Origin: Mycobacterium sp.
Lineage (GTDB): Bacteria; Actinomycetota; Actinomycetes; Mycobacteriales; Mycobacteriaceae
Assembly: GCF_004298145.1 (NCBI RefSeq)
Contig: NZ_SCRH01000047.1
Coordinates: 1 to 64,000, forward strand
Direction: 5' to 3'
Length of the DNA: 64,000 nt
Below the pieces are notes generated by a model. That model was not told the DNA's origin, did no database searches, and saw only the letters and a program-made list of their open reading frames with translations. The position numbers were made by a program, and so were the translations under genes. Each line of letters begins with the position of its first letter. Position 1 is the stretch's first letter. Below, piece after piece: positions 33,655 through 42,293 of the stretch.

Positions 33655-34788
33655 TCAGACCGCCAGCAGCCCGGAGAGTTCGGTCAGCCGGTCCCAGTGC
33701 GCGCCAGGCGTTCCGAAGAGGACTTCGTCGGTGCGCGCCCGTTTCAGGTACAGGTGCGCCGAGTCCTCCCACGTGAATCCGATTCCGCCATGGATCTGGA
33801 TGTTCGCGTGCGCGGCGTCGCGCAGCGCCTCTGAGCAGACCGCTTTGGCCATGCTGGCCCGCCACGAGCTTTCGGCGCCATCGTCGTCGGTGGCTTCTAG
33901 CGCCGCCTGGGCGGCTGAGCGTGCCCATTCCAACGACAGCAGCATGTCCGCGCAACGATGCTTGATGGCCTGAAATGAGCCGATGGGCCGGCCGAACTGC
34001 TGGCGTGTCCGGGCGTAGTCCGTGGTGATCTCCACGATGCGCTCAAGGGTGCCGACCTGTTCGGCTACCAAGATGGTGAGCACGCGGTTTACGTTGCGGT
34101 CCAAGACCTTTCCGAACGGCTCATCGGGCTCTAGTCGGATCGCCGCGGCATCGTCGAGGATGATCGTGGCCATCGGCCGGGTGCCGTCGAGTGTTGTTTC
34201 GGTCTCTGCGGTGACGCCCGCGGCGCCGGTGTCGAGCAGGAACAGCGCGGGCGCGTCGTCGACCGCGGCGACCACCACCAGGTCGTCGGCGGCCGCGCCG
34301 TGCAGGACGTGGCGCGCCGAGCCGGTCACGTGCCAGCCGTCGATTCTTCGCGCCGTGAAGCTGATGGCAGAGGTCGTCCATAGGCCGCCGTTGCCGACGA
34401 GTGCCACCGCGGCGGTACGCTCTCCGTCCATCAAAGCTGGCAGTCGCGCTGTCAGCACACCGTCGTCAGCGGCGTCCACCAGCAGGCCGGCCGCCAGCAC
34501 GAAGCTCAGCAATGGAACGGGAGCCAGCACGCGACCCAGTTCGTGGGCGGCCACAGCCAAGGCGGGCGTTCCGTAACCGGCCCCCCCGCAGCTGGTTGGC
34601 ATTGCCGCAGCGGCGATGCCAACCTGCGAGCACAACGCCGTCCATAAACCCGCATCGAAACCTCTTTGCCGGCCGCTGGTTTCGAGTGCGACCGCGCGAA
34701 GTCGTTCGGCGCTGAGCAGCTTGTCGCACGCTGCGCGCGCCGAGCCCGCCAGGTCTCGTCGCTCGTCGTGTGACAACGCTGTCGGCAT
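33655..34788 (-). CDS. acyl-CoA dehydrogenase, partner subunit
   Basis: 377 aa. ACAD fold with a diverged N-terminal half rich in Ala; the C-terminal half holds TTDYARTRQQFGRPIGSFQAIKHRCADML and IQIHGGIGFTWEDSAHLYLKRARTDEVLFG, as in the FadE28/FadE26-type partner that often provides the catalytic residue of a heteromer. First gene of the operon 34788-30426. The start is ATG with AAAGG upstream. It is divergent from the MaoC gene. Confidence 0.9.
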   Translation of the reverse strand: MPTALSHDERRDLAGSARAACDKLLSAERLRAVALETSGRQRGFDAGLWTALCSQVGIAAAAMPTSCGGAGYGTPALAVAAHELGRVLAPVPLLSFVLAAGLLVDAADDGVLTARLPALMDGERTAAVALVGNGGLWTTSAISFTARRIDGWHVTGSARHVLHGAAADDLVVVAAVDDAPALFLLDTGAAGVTAETETTLDGTRPMATIILDDAAAIRLEPDEPFGKVLDRNVNRVLTILVAEQVGTLERIVEITTDYARTRQQFGRPIGSFQAIKHRCADMLLSLEWARSAAQAALEATDDDGAESSWRASMAKAVCSEALRDAAHANIQIHGGIGFTWEDSAHLYLKRARTDEVLFGTPGAHWDRLTELSGLLAV

Positions 34789-34933
34789 CGTTGACCTTTC
34801 GCCCGCTCGCGGGTCTCGTCTGGGCGACGCGATTGCGTGTTCTGACGGATCGACACCGCCAATGCGTCTAGCAGCTAATCAGTATATACATTAATACGAT
34901 ATTGAATAGCCATCTGCTGGAACGGGGTATCCG
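34789..34933. promoter_or_regulatory. divergent promoter region between the FadE operon and MaoC hydratase
   Basis: The right half is AT-rich (AATCAGTATATACATTAATACGATATTGAATAG), unlike the surrounding DNA, and must hold promoters for both directions. No clean palindrome longer than a few bases was found. Confidence 0.4.
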
Positions 34934-35392
34934 ATGAAAACGATTCAGTCAATCGACGACGCACTGGGCGCCGTGGGTGAGGAGCTTGGCGTCAGCCGAT
35001 GGATCGAGGTCGATCAGGCCAGCATCAATGCGTTTGCGGACGTCACCAGGGACCACCAGTGGATTCATGTCGACGTCGAGCGGGCCAGCAATGAAAGCCC
35101 TTATGGCGCAACGATTGCGCACGGATTCCTGACGGTCTCGCTGGTGCCGGGGCTGAGCAAGGACAACTATGTCGTCCAGAACGCCAAGATGGGCATCAAT
35201 TACGGTTTGGACAAGGTTCGTTTCCTCGCGCCGGTGAAGGCGGGAAGCCGCATTCGGGTTCGGTCGCAGTTGGTGAAGGCAACTCCGGTCGGCGACGACG
35301 TCGTGAATTTGACCTTGCGCCACACCGTCGAAATCGACGGATCGGATCGACCCGCAGCGGTGGCCGACCTGATCGCGCGCTATGTGTTCTAG
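34934..35392 (+). CDS. MaoC-like (R)-enoyl-CoA hydratase, HtdZ-like
   Basis: 152 aa hot-dog protein. The hydratase-2 motif is intact: INAFADVTRDHQWIHVDVERA ... YGATIAHGFLTVSL, containing the catalytic Asp and His. It is similar along its length to M. tuberculosis HtdZ (Rv0130), including INYGLDKVRFLAPVKAGSRIR. It hydrates trans-2-enoyl-CoA to (R)-3-hydroxyacyl-CoA. The last four bases overlap the end of the convergent SnoaL-like gene. Confidence 0.92.
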   Translation: MKTIQSIDDALGAVGEELGVSRWIEVDQASINAFADVTRDHQWIHVDVERASNESPYGATIAHGFLTVSLVPGLSKDNYVVQNAKMGINYGLDKVRFLAPVKAGSRIRVRSQLVKATPVGDDVVNLTLRHTVEIDGSDRPAAVADLIARYVF

Positions 35393-35880
35393 TCCTCGCC
35401 GGGCCCGAGTGTGGCGCGTAACCCGTCGAATTCGATGACGCGGCCGGTGAGCCCGGCTGGCTTGCCGAGCGTGCGGGGCACCAGGCGGCGCCGACTAAAC
35501 CGCCAGCCGTCCCGCAGGCGCACGAGATCGTCGTCGTAGATTCCCAGGAACTGGATTCCGCGTCCATCCGAGCTGCGGCGGGCCCATTCGGTGATGGGAA
35601 AGCGGGCGAACGCGCGGTCGCCGTCCACCCTGACCAGCCCTAGATGCACGGTCTGAAATACGAAGTCCAGTCCGGCGATGGTCGACTTGACCACCGCGGC
35701 AACTGCCGCCGGCCCGACGGCGTCTTCGGTGGTCGGCGATTCCAGCACGCCGTCCGGGGCGAACACTTGCACCGCTTCATCGACGTCGCCACGCGAGACG
35801 GACTCGGCGTACCCGACCGCCAGGTGTTGAATCGCGATGATGTCTGCGGCCTGACCGGGTGTGGGCTCGGGGATCAGCAT
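35389..35880 (-). CDS. SnoaL/NTF2-like protein
   Basis: 163 aa. IIAIQHLAVGYAESVSRGDVDEAVQVFAPDGVLES is the N-terminal helix-strand part of the SnoaL fold, and DGWRFSRRRLVPRTLG its last strand. It may be a hydratase/isomerase or a binding protein; active residues cannot be assigned with confidence. Its stop overlaps the MaoC gene. It is divergent from the lipocalin-like gene at 35972. Confidence 0.8.
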   Translation of the reverse strand: MLIPEPTPGQAADIIAIQHLAVGYAESVSRGDVDEAVQVFAPDGVLESPTTEDAVGPAAVAAVVKSTIAGLDFVFQTVHLGLVRVDGDRAFARFPITEWARRSSDGRGIQFLGIYDDDLVRLRDGWRFSRRRLVPRTLGKPAGLTGRVIEFDGLRATLGPGED

Positions 35881-35894
35881 GGAGCCTTACGCTA

Positions 35895-35911
35895 CCGGAG
35901 TATTGTTCCGG
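35895..35911. promoter_or_regulatory. inverted repeat CCGGA-N7-TCCGG in a divergent promoter
   Basis: Perfect five-base arms at 35895-35899 and 35907-35911, 15 bases from the SnoaL ATG (35880) and 61 bases before the ATG at 35972. Its size and place fit an operator for both genes; no regulator is assigned. Confidence 0.4.
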
Positions 35912-35971
35912 AGTGGTATGTATTTAGCCGACGCGGTGGAAAGTCTTTGGTGCCGCGGGAAGGAACGCGCG

Positions 35972-36928
35972 ATGAGTGGTGCGTCGGTCTACCCGAGAGG
36001 CTCGTTCGGTAAGACGCCGGTGGTTGCCCTGACCGACCACGACTGGGCGCCGCGCAACTACGAGGAGCCCTTCATGGGCCTCTCGCCGGCAGGTCAACAC
36101 ATCTGGGGTTCGCTTCTGATCGACGGGCGCCGGGTGGTGCCGATCAGACAGATTCAGAACGAGCTGGCGGTGCGGCTCGTCTTGTTCACGGGGGATGAGG
36201 GTGATGACCTTACGCTGACACGGCCCGCCCGGGTGTTCACCGGAATCGGTGAGCTCGCGGGGCGTGATGGGTTGTGGGGGATGCACGAACCGGGTCGAGC
36301 CGACGGCTTCACCTTTGCCTCCGGCGGAGGTCATGCGACTTGGCGGGAGCCGGGCACCATCGCGGTGAGGGGCGAGGCCCTGGGTAATGCGATCCAATTC
36401 GCCATTCCCGACGCGCAGGAGCCCTTGGCATACCAGGCTCGGTTTTTTGCCGTCACGGATGCGTCGACCCGGCACATTGTCGGTGTGTTCGGTCACGAGC
36501 AGGTCTACATGCGACCCGGTCGTGGCTGGTTCGAAAGCACGTATATGCGTGAGCTCGAACAGATCTGGATCGTCTTCGTGACAGTGTTCGCCGACGGCAG
36601 TGTGGTGCACGGCCACCTTCTTGTCGGTAGGCAGAACTTCAGTCTGGCCGCGCTGCAGGCGTCCAATGGCTGGTCGCTGACTACGCCAAAAATCAATTGC
36701 CTGACACTGGATTGCGACGGGTCGGGATTTCCCGAACGGGTCGTCTTCGAGGTGGACGATGGGTCGCAGTGGACGTTTCGCCCGCGCGGTGGTTCGGGCG
36801 GTCGCATGTCGCTGGGGCCGCAAGGTCCACGCTGGCGCGAGGGCGTAGTTACCGAGGCGGGGGAGAGTAGGGAGATCCTGTTCTCGCATTCCTGGGCGGA
36901 GGTTTTCACGGATCGGTTGAGCCGGTGA
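35972..36928 (+). CDS. lipocalin-fold (AttH/CrtC-like, DUF7064-type) protein
   Basis: About 318 aa, mostly beta-strand. QHIWGSLLIDGRRVVPIRQIQNE near the N-terminus parallels YIWGTLRDEDGTLYSTMRRI of the protein at 60957-61988, so the two are related. The shape matches the AttH/hydroxyneurosporene-synthase-like two-domain lipocalins, which bind or hydrate isoprenoid-type ligands. No catalytic residue can be named. ATG 35972 has AAGGA upstream; the frame is open to 35861 but passes through the promoter of the divergent gene. A role in handling a hydrophobic substrate is an inference. Confidence 0.7.
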   Translation: MSGASVYPRGSFGKTPVVALTDHDWAPRNYEEPFMGLSPAGQHIWGSLLIDGRRVVPIRQIQNELAVRLVLFTGDEGDDLTLTRPARVFTGIGELAGRDGLWGMHEPGRADGFTFASGGGHATWREPGTIAVRGEALGNAIQFAIPDAQEPLAYQARFFAVTDASTRHIVGVFGHEQVYMRPGRGWFESTYMRELEQIWIVFVTVFADGSVVHGHLLVGRQNFSLAALQASNGWSLTTPKINCLTLDCDGSGFPERVVFEVDDGSQWTFRPRGGSGGRMSLGPQGPRWREGVVTEAGESREILFSHSWAEVFTDRLSR

Positions 36929-37022
36929 GATGAGCGGCGCCGCCGCCTGCCTGGGGGCCCGCAGTGATAAAGTACCAATGTGGAATAATATTTGGTTTGG
37001 CGATGGGTGAAGGAGTGGCACG

Positions 37023-38222
37023 ATGGCCCTGATTCAAGACACGGTGGGTTCGCTGCCGTACAAATTGATCGATTTCGACCAGCATTCGTATGAGGCCCAG
37101 GACTGCTTCACTCGGTTCATGCCGGCGTCGAAGCTGGACACCGCGGTGCGCCTCATCGACACCCCGAGCGGGCATAAGGCACTACTCGCCAACGAACGTA
37201 TCGTTACCGCCTTCGAAACCGACCCGGACAAGGCCTACGTGCCCGGGTCGCTGGTAGAGATGCTTCGGCAGCGAGCCTCGGGGGAGGCCAGCGACGCCGA
37301 ACGCTTCTTCGAGGACATTCAGGTCGAATACCTCGACAAGGATGCGCGCGTCAAGCAGCTCACCGAGCAGCAGATCGAACGGTCCATCATGTACCCCGGC
37401 GGGTGGGCGCTGATGGCGGAGGCTTTCCTCGACGGCATTGATCCGCTTTATGACAACTTCGAGTCGTTCAACAAGTGGATCAACGAAGACTGGGGTTTCA
37501 ACTACAAGGACACCATCTACGCGCCCGCAATGTTGTCGTTGCGCGACCTCGACCGCGCAGTCGCGGAGCTGGACCGCGTGCTCAACGATGGTGCGCATTT
37601 CATTTACCTGGCGGCCGGCCCGGCCTACGGACGCAGCCCGGGTGATCCCTATTTTGATCCGTTCTGGTCGCGGGTCAACGAGGCGAAAGCCGTTATCTGT
37701 TATCACATTACAGAATTTCACTACCAGCAAGAGGTGGCCTCGCACTGGGGCTGGAAGGTCGGCCCACCGTTCCAGTTCTCGGCATGGCAATGGCAGAACA
37801 CCTACGGTGAGCGACCGGTCACCGACGCCTTATCCGCGCTGATTTTCGACAACGTCTTCGGCCGATTCCCGAACATCCGAGTGCTGACCAGTGAATTCGG
37901 TGCCTCATGGGTGCCCCACTTCATCCAGCACATGGACAAGAGCCGCGGAATGGCCCGGCTGGGTCCGTGGCTGGGAGGGCCGCTCGACGAGCGACCCAGC
38001 GAAATCTTCAAGCGCCACGTCAACGTGGTGCCCTATCCCGAGGACAACACCGTTGCGCTCGTGGATGCGCTCGGTGGTACCGAGGCGTTGGTGATGGGTT
38101 CGGACTGGCCTCACGCCGAAGGATTGCGTGAACCCGCTGAGATGTACCTCAGGGTGGAAGGGCTCGGTGACAAACGACGCAAGGAGTTTGTGCGTGACAA
38201 CGGGCTTGCGCTCTTCGATTGA
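37023..38222 (+). CDS. amidohydrolase-2 family metal-dependent hydrolase/decarboxylase
   Basis: 399 aa. IDFDQHSYE near the N-terminus replaces the usual DxHxH metal motif with DxDxH. VICYHITEFHY and GSDWPHAEGL carry further metal-site His and Asp residues of the ACMSD-like TIM barrel. The family includes decarboxylases and C-C or C-N hydrolases. AAGGAG lies seven bases before ATG. A TetR gene follows after 30 bases. A related protein lies at 44623-45852. Confidence 0.87.
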   Translation: MALIQDTVGSLPYKLIDFDQHSYEAQDCFTRFMPASKLDTAVRLIDTPSGHKALLANERIVTAFETDPDKAYVPGSLVEMLRQRASGEASDAERFFEDIQVEYLDKDARVKQLTEQQIERSIMYPGGWALMAEAFLDGIDPLYDNFESFNKWINEDWGFNYKDTIYAPAMLSLRDLDRAVAELDRVLNDGAHFIYLAAGPAYGRSPGDPYFDPFWSRVNEAKAVICYHITEFHYQQEVASHWGWKVGPPFQFSAWQWQNTYGERPVTDALSALIFDNVFGRFPNIRVLTSEFGASWVPHFIQHMDKSRGMARLGPWLGGPLDERPSEIFKRHVNVVPYPEDNTVALVDALGGTEALVMGSDWPHAEGLREPAEMYLRVEGLGDKRRKEFVRDNGLALFD

Positions 38223-38252
38223 CGATCGGCGCAGTGCGGCTGCGGGATCGAC

Positions 38253-38918
38253 GTGAGCGCCCCGCGTGGTACGCCGCCCCAGGGTCGTAACGGCCGTATT
38301 GTGTCGGGCATGCAAAACGGCGAAGCCGGCGAACTTGCCGGCCCTGGGCGCCCGCGCGACCCCTCAACCGAGGAGCGCGTTTTTGCAGCCGCCAAGCAGG
38401 AACTCGCCGAGCGGGGATTCGAGGCGTTCAGCATGCGCAGCGTGGCCCGCCGTGCGGGTGTGGCGCGGCCCAGCCTGCTGTTGCGGTGGCCCAACCGTGA
38501 CGCCCTGATCCTCGACACCCTTGAGCGCCTTGCCGAATGGCCCGCCGCGGAACCAACGGCGAGTGTCCGTGCTGAAGTGGAAGCCATCGTTGCTCGCGTC
38601 TGCGAGCTGATGGAACACGACATGCTCGCGATCCAGCTGCGCCTGATCGCCGATGCGCCGCGTCATCCCGAACTGTTCACGGCGTTCCAGCGCAAGATCA
38701 TGTCTAAAGGCGGCAGGCGGTTGACTCGACTGCTACAGAAGGCCGTGACCGAGGGTGAATTACCCGCAGCCACCGATATCCGTTGGGCCGCTGATGCTCT
38801 CATCGGTGTGATCTTCATGCGCACCATTCGCGCGCCCGGGCAACGGCCCCCCTCTGCGGCGGCCCAGCGAAGCATCATCGACGCATTCTGGACGACCTTG
38901 GCGCTTGCCGACAGCTAG
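38253..38918 (+). CDS. TetR-family regulator
   Basis: 221 aa from GTG 38253; ATG 38310 is a possible shorter start. HTH region: ERVFAAAKQELAERGFEAFSMRSVARRAGVARPSLLLRWPNRDALIL at about 41-87. The C-terminal domain carries HDMLAIQLRLIADAPRHPELF and the dimer helices. It follows the amidohydrolase on the same strand and precedes the OB-fold/thiolase operon, so either could be its target. Confidence 0.88.
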   Translation: MSAPRGTPPQGRNGRIVSGMQNGEAGELAGPGRPRDPSTEERVFAAAKQELAERGFEAFSMRSVARRAGVARPSLLLRWPNRDALILDTLERLAEWPAAEPTASVRAEVEAIVARVCELMEHDMLAIQLRLIADAPRHPELFTAFQRKIMSKGGRRLTRLLQKAVTEGELPAATDIRWAADALIGVIFMRTIRAPGQRPPSAAAQRSIIDAFWTTLALADS

Positions 38919-39058
38919 TTCGTACTACCGGACGTCGTCGGTCACCGGTGCGCGGGTCCCAGCGCGTGAGGTTTTTGTACCTTAATGGTATAAATATATG
39001 CACTGTATCAACGTCATTGCCCGAGCGGCTGGCGCCGCACAAATCCCGCGAGGATCGC
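38919..39058. promoter_or_regulatory. promoter region of the OB-fold/thiolase operon
   Basis: An AT-rich stretch at 38970-39010 (TTTTTGTACCTTAATGGTATAAATATATG) includes TACC-N5-GGTA (38978-38990) and TATAAAT, a plausible -10 region. One half-site CACTGTA of the shared palindrome occurs at 39001-39007, but the other half is missing. Confidence 0.45.
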
Positions 39059-40291
39059 ATGGCAACTATCGCGTCTATCGGAACCTATCTACCGCCCTGG
39101 CAGCAGGGCACCAGACGCATCAAGGGCCCTGACGAGGACACGTTGACGATGGCGGTCGCGGCAGGCCGCGCCGCCGACCCTGTGGCCACCGCACGCCGGG
39201 TCGTCTTCGTGTCGCGGAGCTTCCCGCTGCTCGAGGGTGGCAACGGCGCCGTCTTGCTCGCCGGATTGTCGCTGCCTGCCGACACCCCGCTGACCGAGGT
39301 GCTCGGCGCCGCGCCCGCCGTTCTGGACCAGATTGCTACGGCGCCCCCGGGCACCCTGGTTGTTGGCGCCGACGACGTCGACTCAGCGATGGGCGGGGGC
39401 GCGGTCCTCATCGGAAACGGAGACGACGGCGCGACCCTTCGGCCGGTGACAAGGCGGACTGGCAGCCTGCCCATGCTCGCCCGTACCGACGACGGCTCCC
39501 GCCACGAATATGTCGACCCGCGCCTGCAGCGGGAAGTCGGCATCGTCAAGACAGCCGAAGCGCTGAGCCTGCCGGAACCCATCGAGGTCGTGGGGGTCGC
39601 CGGCACGTCCGCATCGGTCCTCGCTCGCCGCTTCGACACCTCCGCGGCGATCGCACAGTCGTCGTCCTCGGCGGCGGCGGTGATCCGGTTGATCGCCGAC
39701 GTGCTCGCGGGGGAGAAGTCCGGATGGATTGTCGCAGTGGAGCAGTCGACGGTTGTGATCGCCGACCTGGCGCAGACCGATACCGCCTCCACGATCGGTC
39801 GTGATGAGCAACCGGCGCGCGAGCTGCCCGCCACCGCGGTGGCTGCCGGCACCGGCATACCGATTTCGCTGCCGGCCTACGCGCGCGCCTTCGAGCCGAA
39901 GTTGCGTTGGCAGGCCGCGGTGTTCGACGAACGTCCTGGCATCGATGCGACACCGGTGTTCCCGCCGCGCATGCGCGTCGACCGCGCCGGTGCGCTGGTC
40001 AGCGACTACCGGTACGAACCACTGCCACGCACCGGCACCGTGTACACCCAGACCACCGTTCGCATTCCGGTGCCGGACCTGCCCAGTCCCTACTCGCTCG
40101 CGGTGGTGCAACTGGATGACAGTCCGGTGCGCGTGCTGCTGAAGATCACCGGCGTGCCGGCGGGTGAGGCGACGATCGGGCAGACCGGCTCGATTGTTTT
40201 GCGCAAGATCGCCACCCGCGCGGGCATACCCGACTACGGGTACGCCTTCTGGCCGAATCGCCACGACGATCCACGAAGGGTGTCACCATGA
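39059..40291 (+). CDS. HMG-CoA synthase-like/DUF35 OB-fold two-domain protein
   Basis: 410 aa. The first 300 residues look like a degenerate thiolase/HMGCS-fold domain (IGTYLPPW at the start, VVGADDVDSAMGGGAVLIGNG), with no convincing nucleophilic cysteine. The last 110 residues are a DUF35 OB-fold domain (GTVYTQTTVRIPVP, YSLAVVQLDDSPVRVLLKITG), but the cysteines of the usual zinc ribbon are absent (PVFPPRMRVDRAGALVSDYRY). ATG 39059 has GAGGATCGC before it. It overlaps the next thiolase by ATGA. DUF35 proteins pair with thiolase-like enzymes (ChsH2-Ltp2, archaeal HMGCS complexes) and shape the CoA tunnel; the same is inferred here. Confidence 0.82.
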   Translation: MATIASIGTYLPPWQQGTRRIKGPDEDTLTMAVAAGRAADPVATARRVVFVSRSFPLLEGGNGAVLLAGLSLPADTPLTEVLGAAPAVLDQIATAPPGTLVVGADDVDSAMGGGAVLIGNGDDGATLRPVTRRTGSLPMLARTDDGSRHEYVDPRLQREVGIVKTAEALSLPEPIEVVGVAGTSASVLARRFDTSAAIAQSSSSAAAVIRLIADVLAGEKSGWIVAVEQSTVVIADLAQTDTASTIGRDEQPARELPATAVAAGTGIPISLPAYARAFEPKLRWQAAVFDERPGIDATPVFPPRMRVDRAGALVSDYRYEPLPRTGTVYTQTTVRIPVPDLPSPYSLAVVQLDDSPVRVLLKITGVPAGEATIGQTGSIVLRKIATRAGIPDYGYAFWPNRHDDPRRVSP

Positions 40292-41448
40292 GAAACGTCG
40301 CCATCGTGGGGGCAGGTATGACCCCATTTGCTGAGCACTTCGATCTGGGCATCAAGGATCTCGTGCCCATGGCATACGCCGAGGCCGTCAACCGGATCGA
40401 TGAGGGCATCGATGCGGGAGATATCCAAGCCGCCTGGTTCGGCGAGCTGTCCACCACCGACGGCTTCCCCTCCGGGATCCTGGCCGACACCCTGGACCTG
40501 GTCGACATTCCGGTGACGCGTATCGAAAATGCTTGTGCGACAGGAAACGACGCCATCCGCAACGGCACCCTGGCGATCGCTTCGGGGCTGTATGACGTCG
40601 TGCTGGTGGTTGGTGCCGACAAGGTGCGGGAGACCGCGTCCAACACCACCTTCTGGGAATGGGCGGCGATGACGCGCGACAACGCATGGGACTACCCGTT
40701 GGGATTGGTGGCGCCGGCCAATTTCGCGTTGCATGTCAACCGGTATCTGCACGAGTCTCCGGCCACCAAGGAACATATGGCGATGGTGGCGGTGAAAAAC
40801 CACTTCCATGCCGTCAAGAACCCGAAAGCCCAACTGCGCTACGAGATCACCGTCGAAAAGGCGCTGTCAGCACCGATGGTCGTTGACCCCTTCGGACTAT
40901 ATGACTGCACGCCGCAGAGCGACGGGGCCGCGGCGGTGATCCTGGCCGCCGAGGAGGTCGTCGACCGCTATACCGACCGGCCGGTGTGGGTCCGCGGCGT
41001 CGGGCTGGGGATGGACAGAGTGATGCACCAACACAAGAACGACATGACGAGCTTCCCGCCGACGGTGCGGGCCGCCAAGTCAGCGATGGCCATGGCGGGC
41101 GTAACTCCGGCCGACATCGATGTGGCCGAAGTGCATGATTGCTTCACCGGGGTCGAGCTGATCAGCTATGAGGACCTGGGCTTTGCCGGACGGTTCGACG
41201 CATACAAGCTGATCGAATCCGGTGACACCTACGTGGGCGGCTCCATCCCGGTCAACCCCAGCGGTGGGCTGAAGGCCAAGGGCCACCCGCCGGGAGCGAC
41301 CGGTGTGGCTCAATGCTATGAACTGTTCAATCAGCTTCGTGGTGAGGCCGAGAATCAGGTCGACAGGGCGCGAATTGCCCTGGCCCACAACATCGGCGGT
41401 CCGACTGCGGTCTCGGCCGTCACCATCCTTTCCTCCAACAAACAGTAG
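40288..41448 (+). CDS. SCP2-type thiolase (lipid-transfer-protein-like)
   Basis: 386 aa. The start VAIVGAGMTPF and ENACATGNDAI with Cys83 resemble SCP2 thiolases. HDCFT and NPSGGLKAKGHPPGATG supply the C-terminal histidine positions. Because nucleophile and histidines are kept it may be a true thiolase, unlike Ltp2-type retro-aldolases, which lack the thiolase chemistry. It is co-translated with the DUF35 protein and followed by a crotonase and an acyl-CoA ligase. Confidence 0.9.
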   Translation: MRNVAIVGAGMTPFAEHFDLGIKDLVPMAYAEAVNRIDEGIDAGDIQAAWFGELSTTDGFPSGILADTLDLVDIPVTRIENACATGNDAIRNGTLAIASGLYDVVLVVGADKVRETASNTTFWEWAAMTRDNAWDYPLGLVAPANFALHVNRYLHESPATKEHMAMVAVKNHFHAVKNPKAQLRYEITVEKALSAPMVVDPFGLYDCTPQSDGAAAVILAAEEVVDRYTDRPVWVRGVGLGMDRVMHQHKNDMTSFPPTVRAAKSAMAMAGVTPADIDVAEVHDCFTGVELISYEDLGFAGRFDAYKLIESGDTYVGGSIPVNPSGGLKAKGHPPGATGVAQCYELFNQLRGEAENQVDRARIALAHNIGGPTAVSAVTILSSNKQ

Positions 41449-41457
41449 CGGGAGATC

Positions 41458-42270
41458 ATGACCACCAGCGAAATCGCCACCCTGCCGAAATACGAACAGT
41501 TCGCGCCCTCACTTCTGGTCGAGAAGGTCGGCGCCGTGCATCTGGTAAAGATCAATCGCCCGCAGGCGTTCAATGCCGTCGACGAGGCTTTGCACCACGC
41601 GATGACCGGTATCTGGCGCGCGTTGCTCGCTGACGATGACGTTCGGGCTGTGGTGATCACCGGTGTCGGCAAGGCCTTCTCGGCTGGCGGGGACATGGTG
41701 ATGTTCGGACGACTCATAGAAGACCCCGTGGCCCGGGCCCTTCAGATTTCCGAGGCGCGAACGGTGTTCACCGATGTCATCAATTTCGGCAAGCCCTTGG
41801 TTTCGGCGGTCAACGGTCCTGCCGTGGGACTGGGGTGCTCGGTGGCGCTGCTATCGGATCTCGTGGTGATGGGTGAGAGCAGCTACCTGGCCGATCCCCA
41901 TGTCGCCGTGGGACTTACCGCCGGGGACGGCGGGGCGGCCATGCTGCCGTTGCTTGTCGGCATGATCAAAGCCAAGGAATACGTTCTGCTGGGCGACAAG
42001 ATAACCGCGTCGATCGCCAAGGAGCTCAACCTGGTCACCAAAGTCGTCGCCGATGATGCGGTGCTCGACGAAGCTCTTGCCCTGGGTGAGCGGCTGGCAG
42101 CGCTTCCGGCGCAAGCGGTCCGGTCGACGAAGGTTGCGATGAACATGCATCTGAGCCGGGCGGTGCTCGGCGTGCTGGAATATGCGCTCGCCGAGGAGTT
42201 TCAGTCGTTCACCACCCCGGAGTTCAACGAACGCGTTGCAAAGTTCCGCAGCCGCTCGTCACAAAAGTAG
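41458..42270 (+). CDS. enoyl-CoA hydratase/isomerase (crotonase family)
   Basis: 270 aa. Oxyanion-hole motifs AFSAGGDMVMFG and NGPAVGLGCSVALLSDLVVMGESSYLADPHVAVGLTAGDGG are classical. At the usual catalytic glutamates the sequence has Asp (LADPHV, AGDGGA), so it may be an isomerase or hydrolase rather than a standard hydratase. Nine bases after the thiolase stop, with GGGAG just before the ATG. Confidence 0.9.
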   Translation: MTTSEIATLPKYEQFAPSLLVEKVGAVHLVKINRPQAFNAVDEALHHAMTGIWRALLADDDVRAVVITGVGKAFSAGGDMVMFGRLIEDPVARALQISEARTVFTDVINFGKPLVSAVNGPAVGLGCSVALLSDLVVMGESSYLADPHVAVGLTAGDGGAAMLPLLVGMIKAKEYVLLGDKITASIAKELNLVTKVVADDAVLDEALALGERLAALPAQAVRSTKVAMNMHLSRAVLGVLEYALAEEFQSFTTPEFNERVAKFRSRSSQK

Positions 42271-42293
42271 CGGGGCGCGGCGGCGATAAAGTT

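Noticed and set aside
38992..39014. Third copy of the TACAGTG/CACTGTA palindrome
   Set aside because: Only the right half CACTGTA is present; the left half matches at about one of seven positions.
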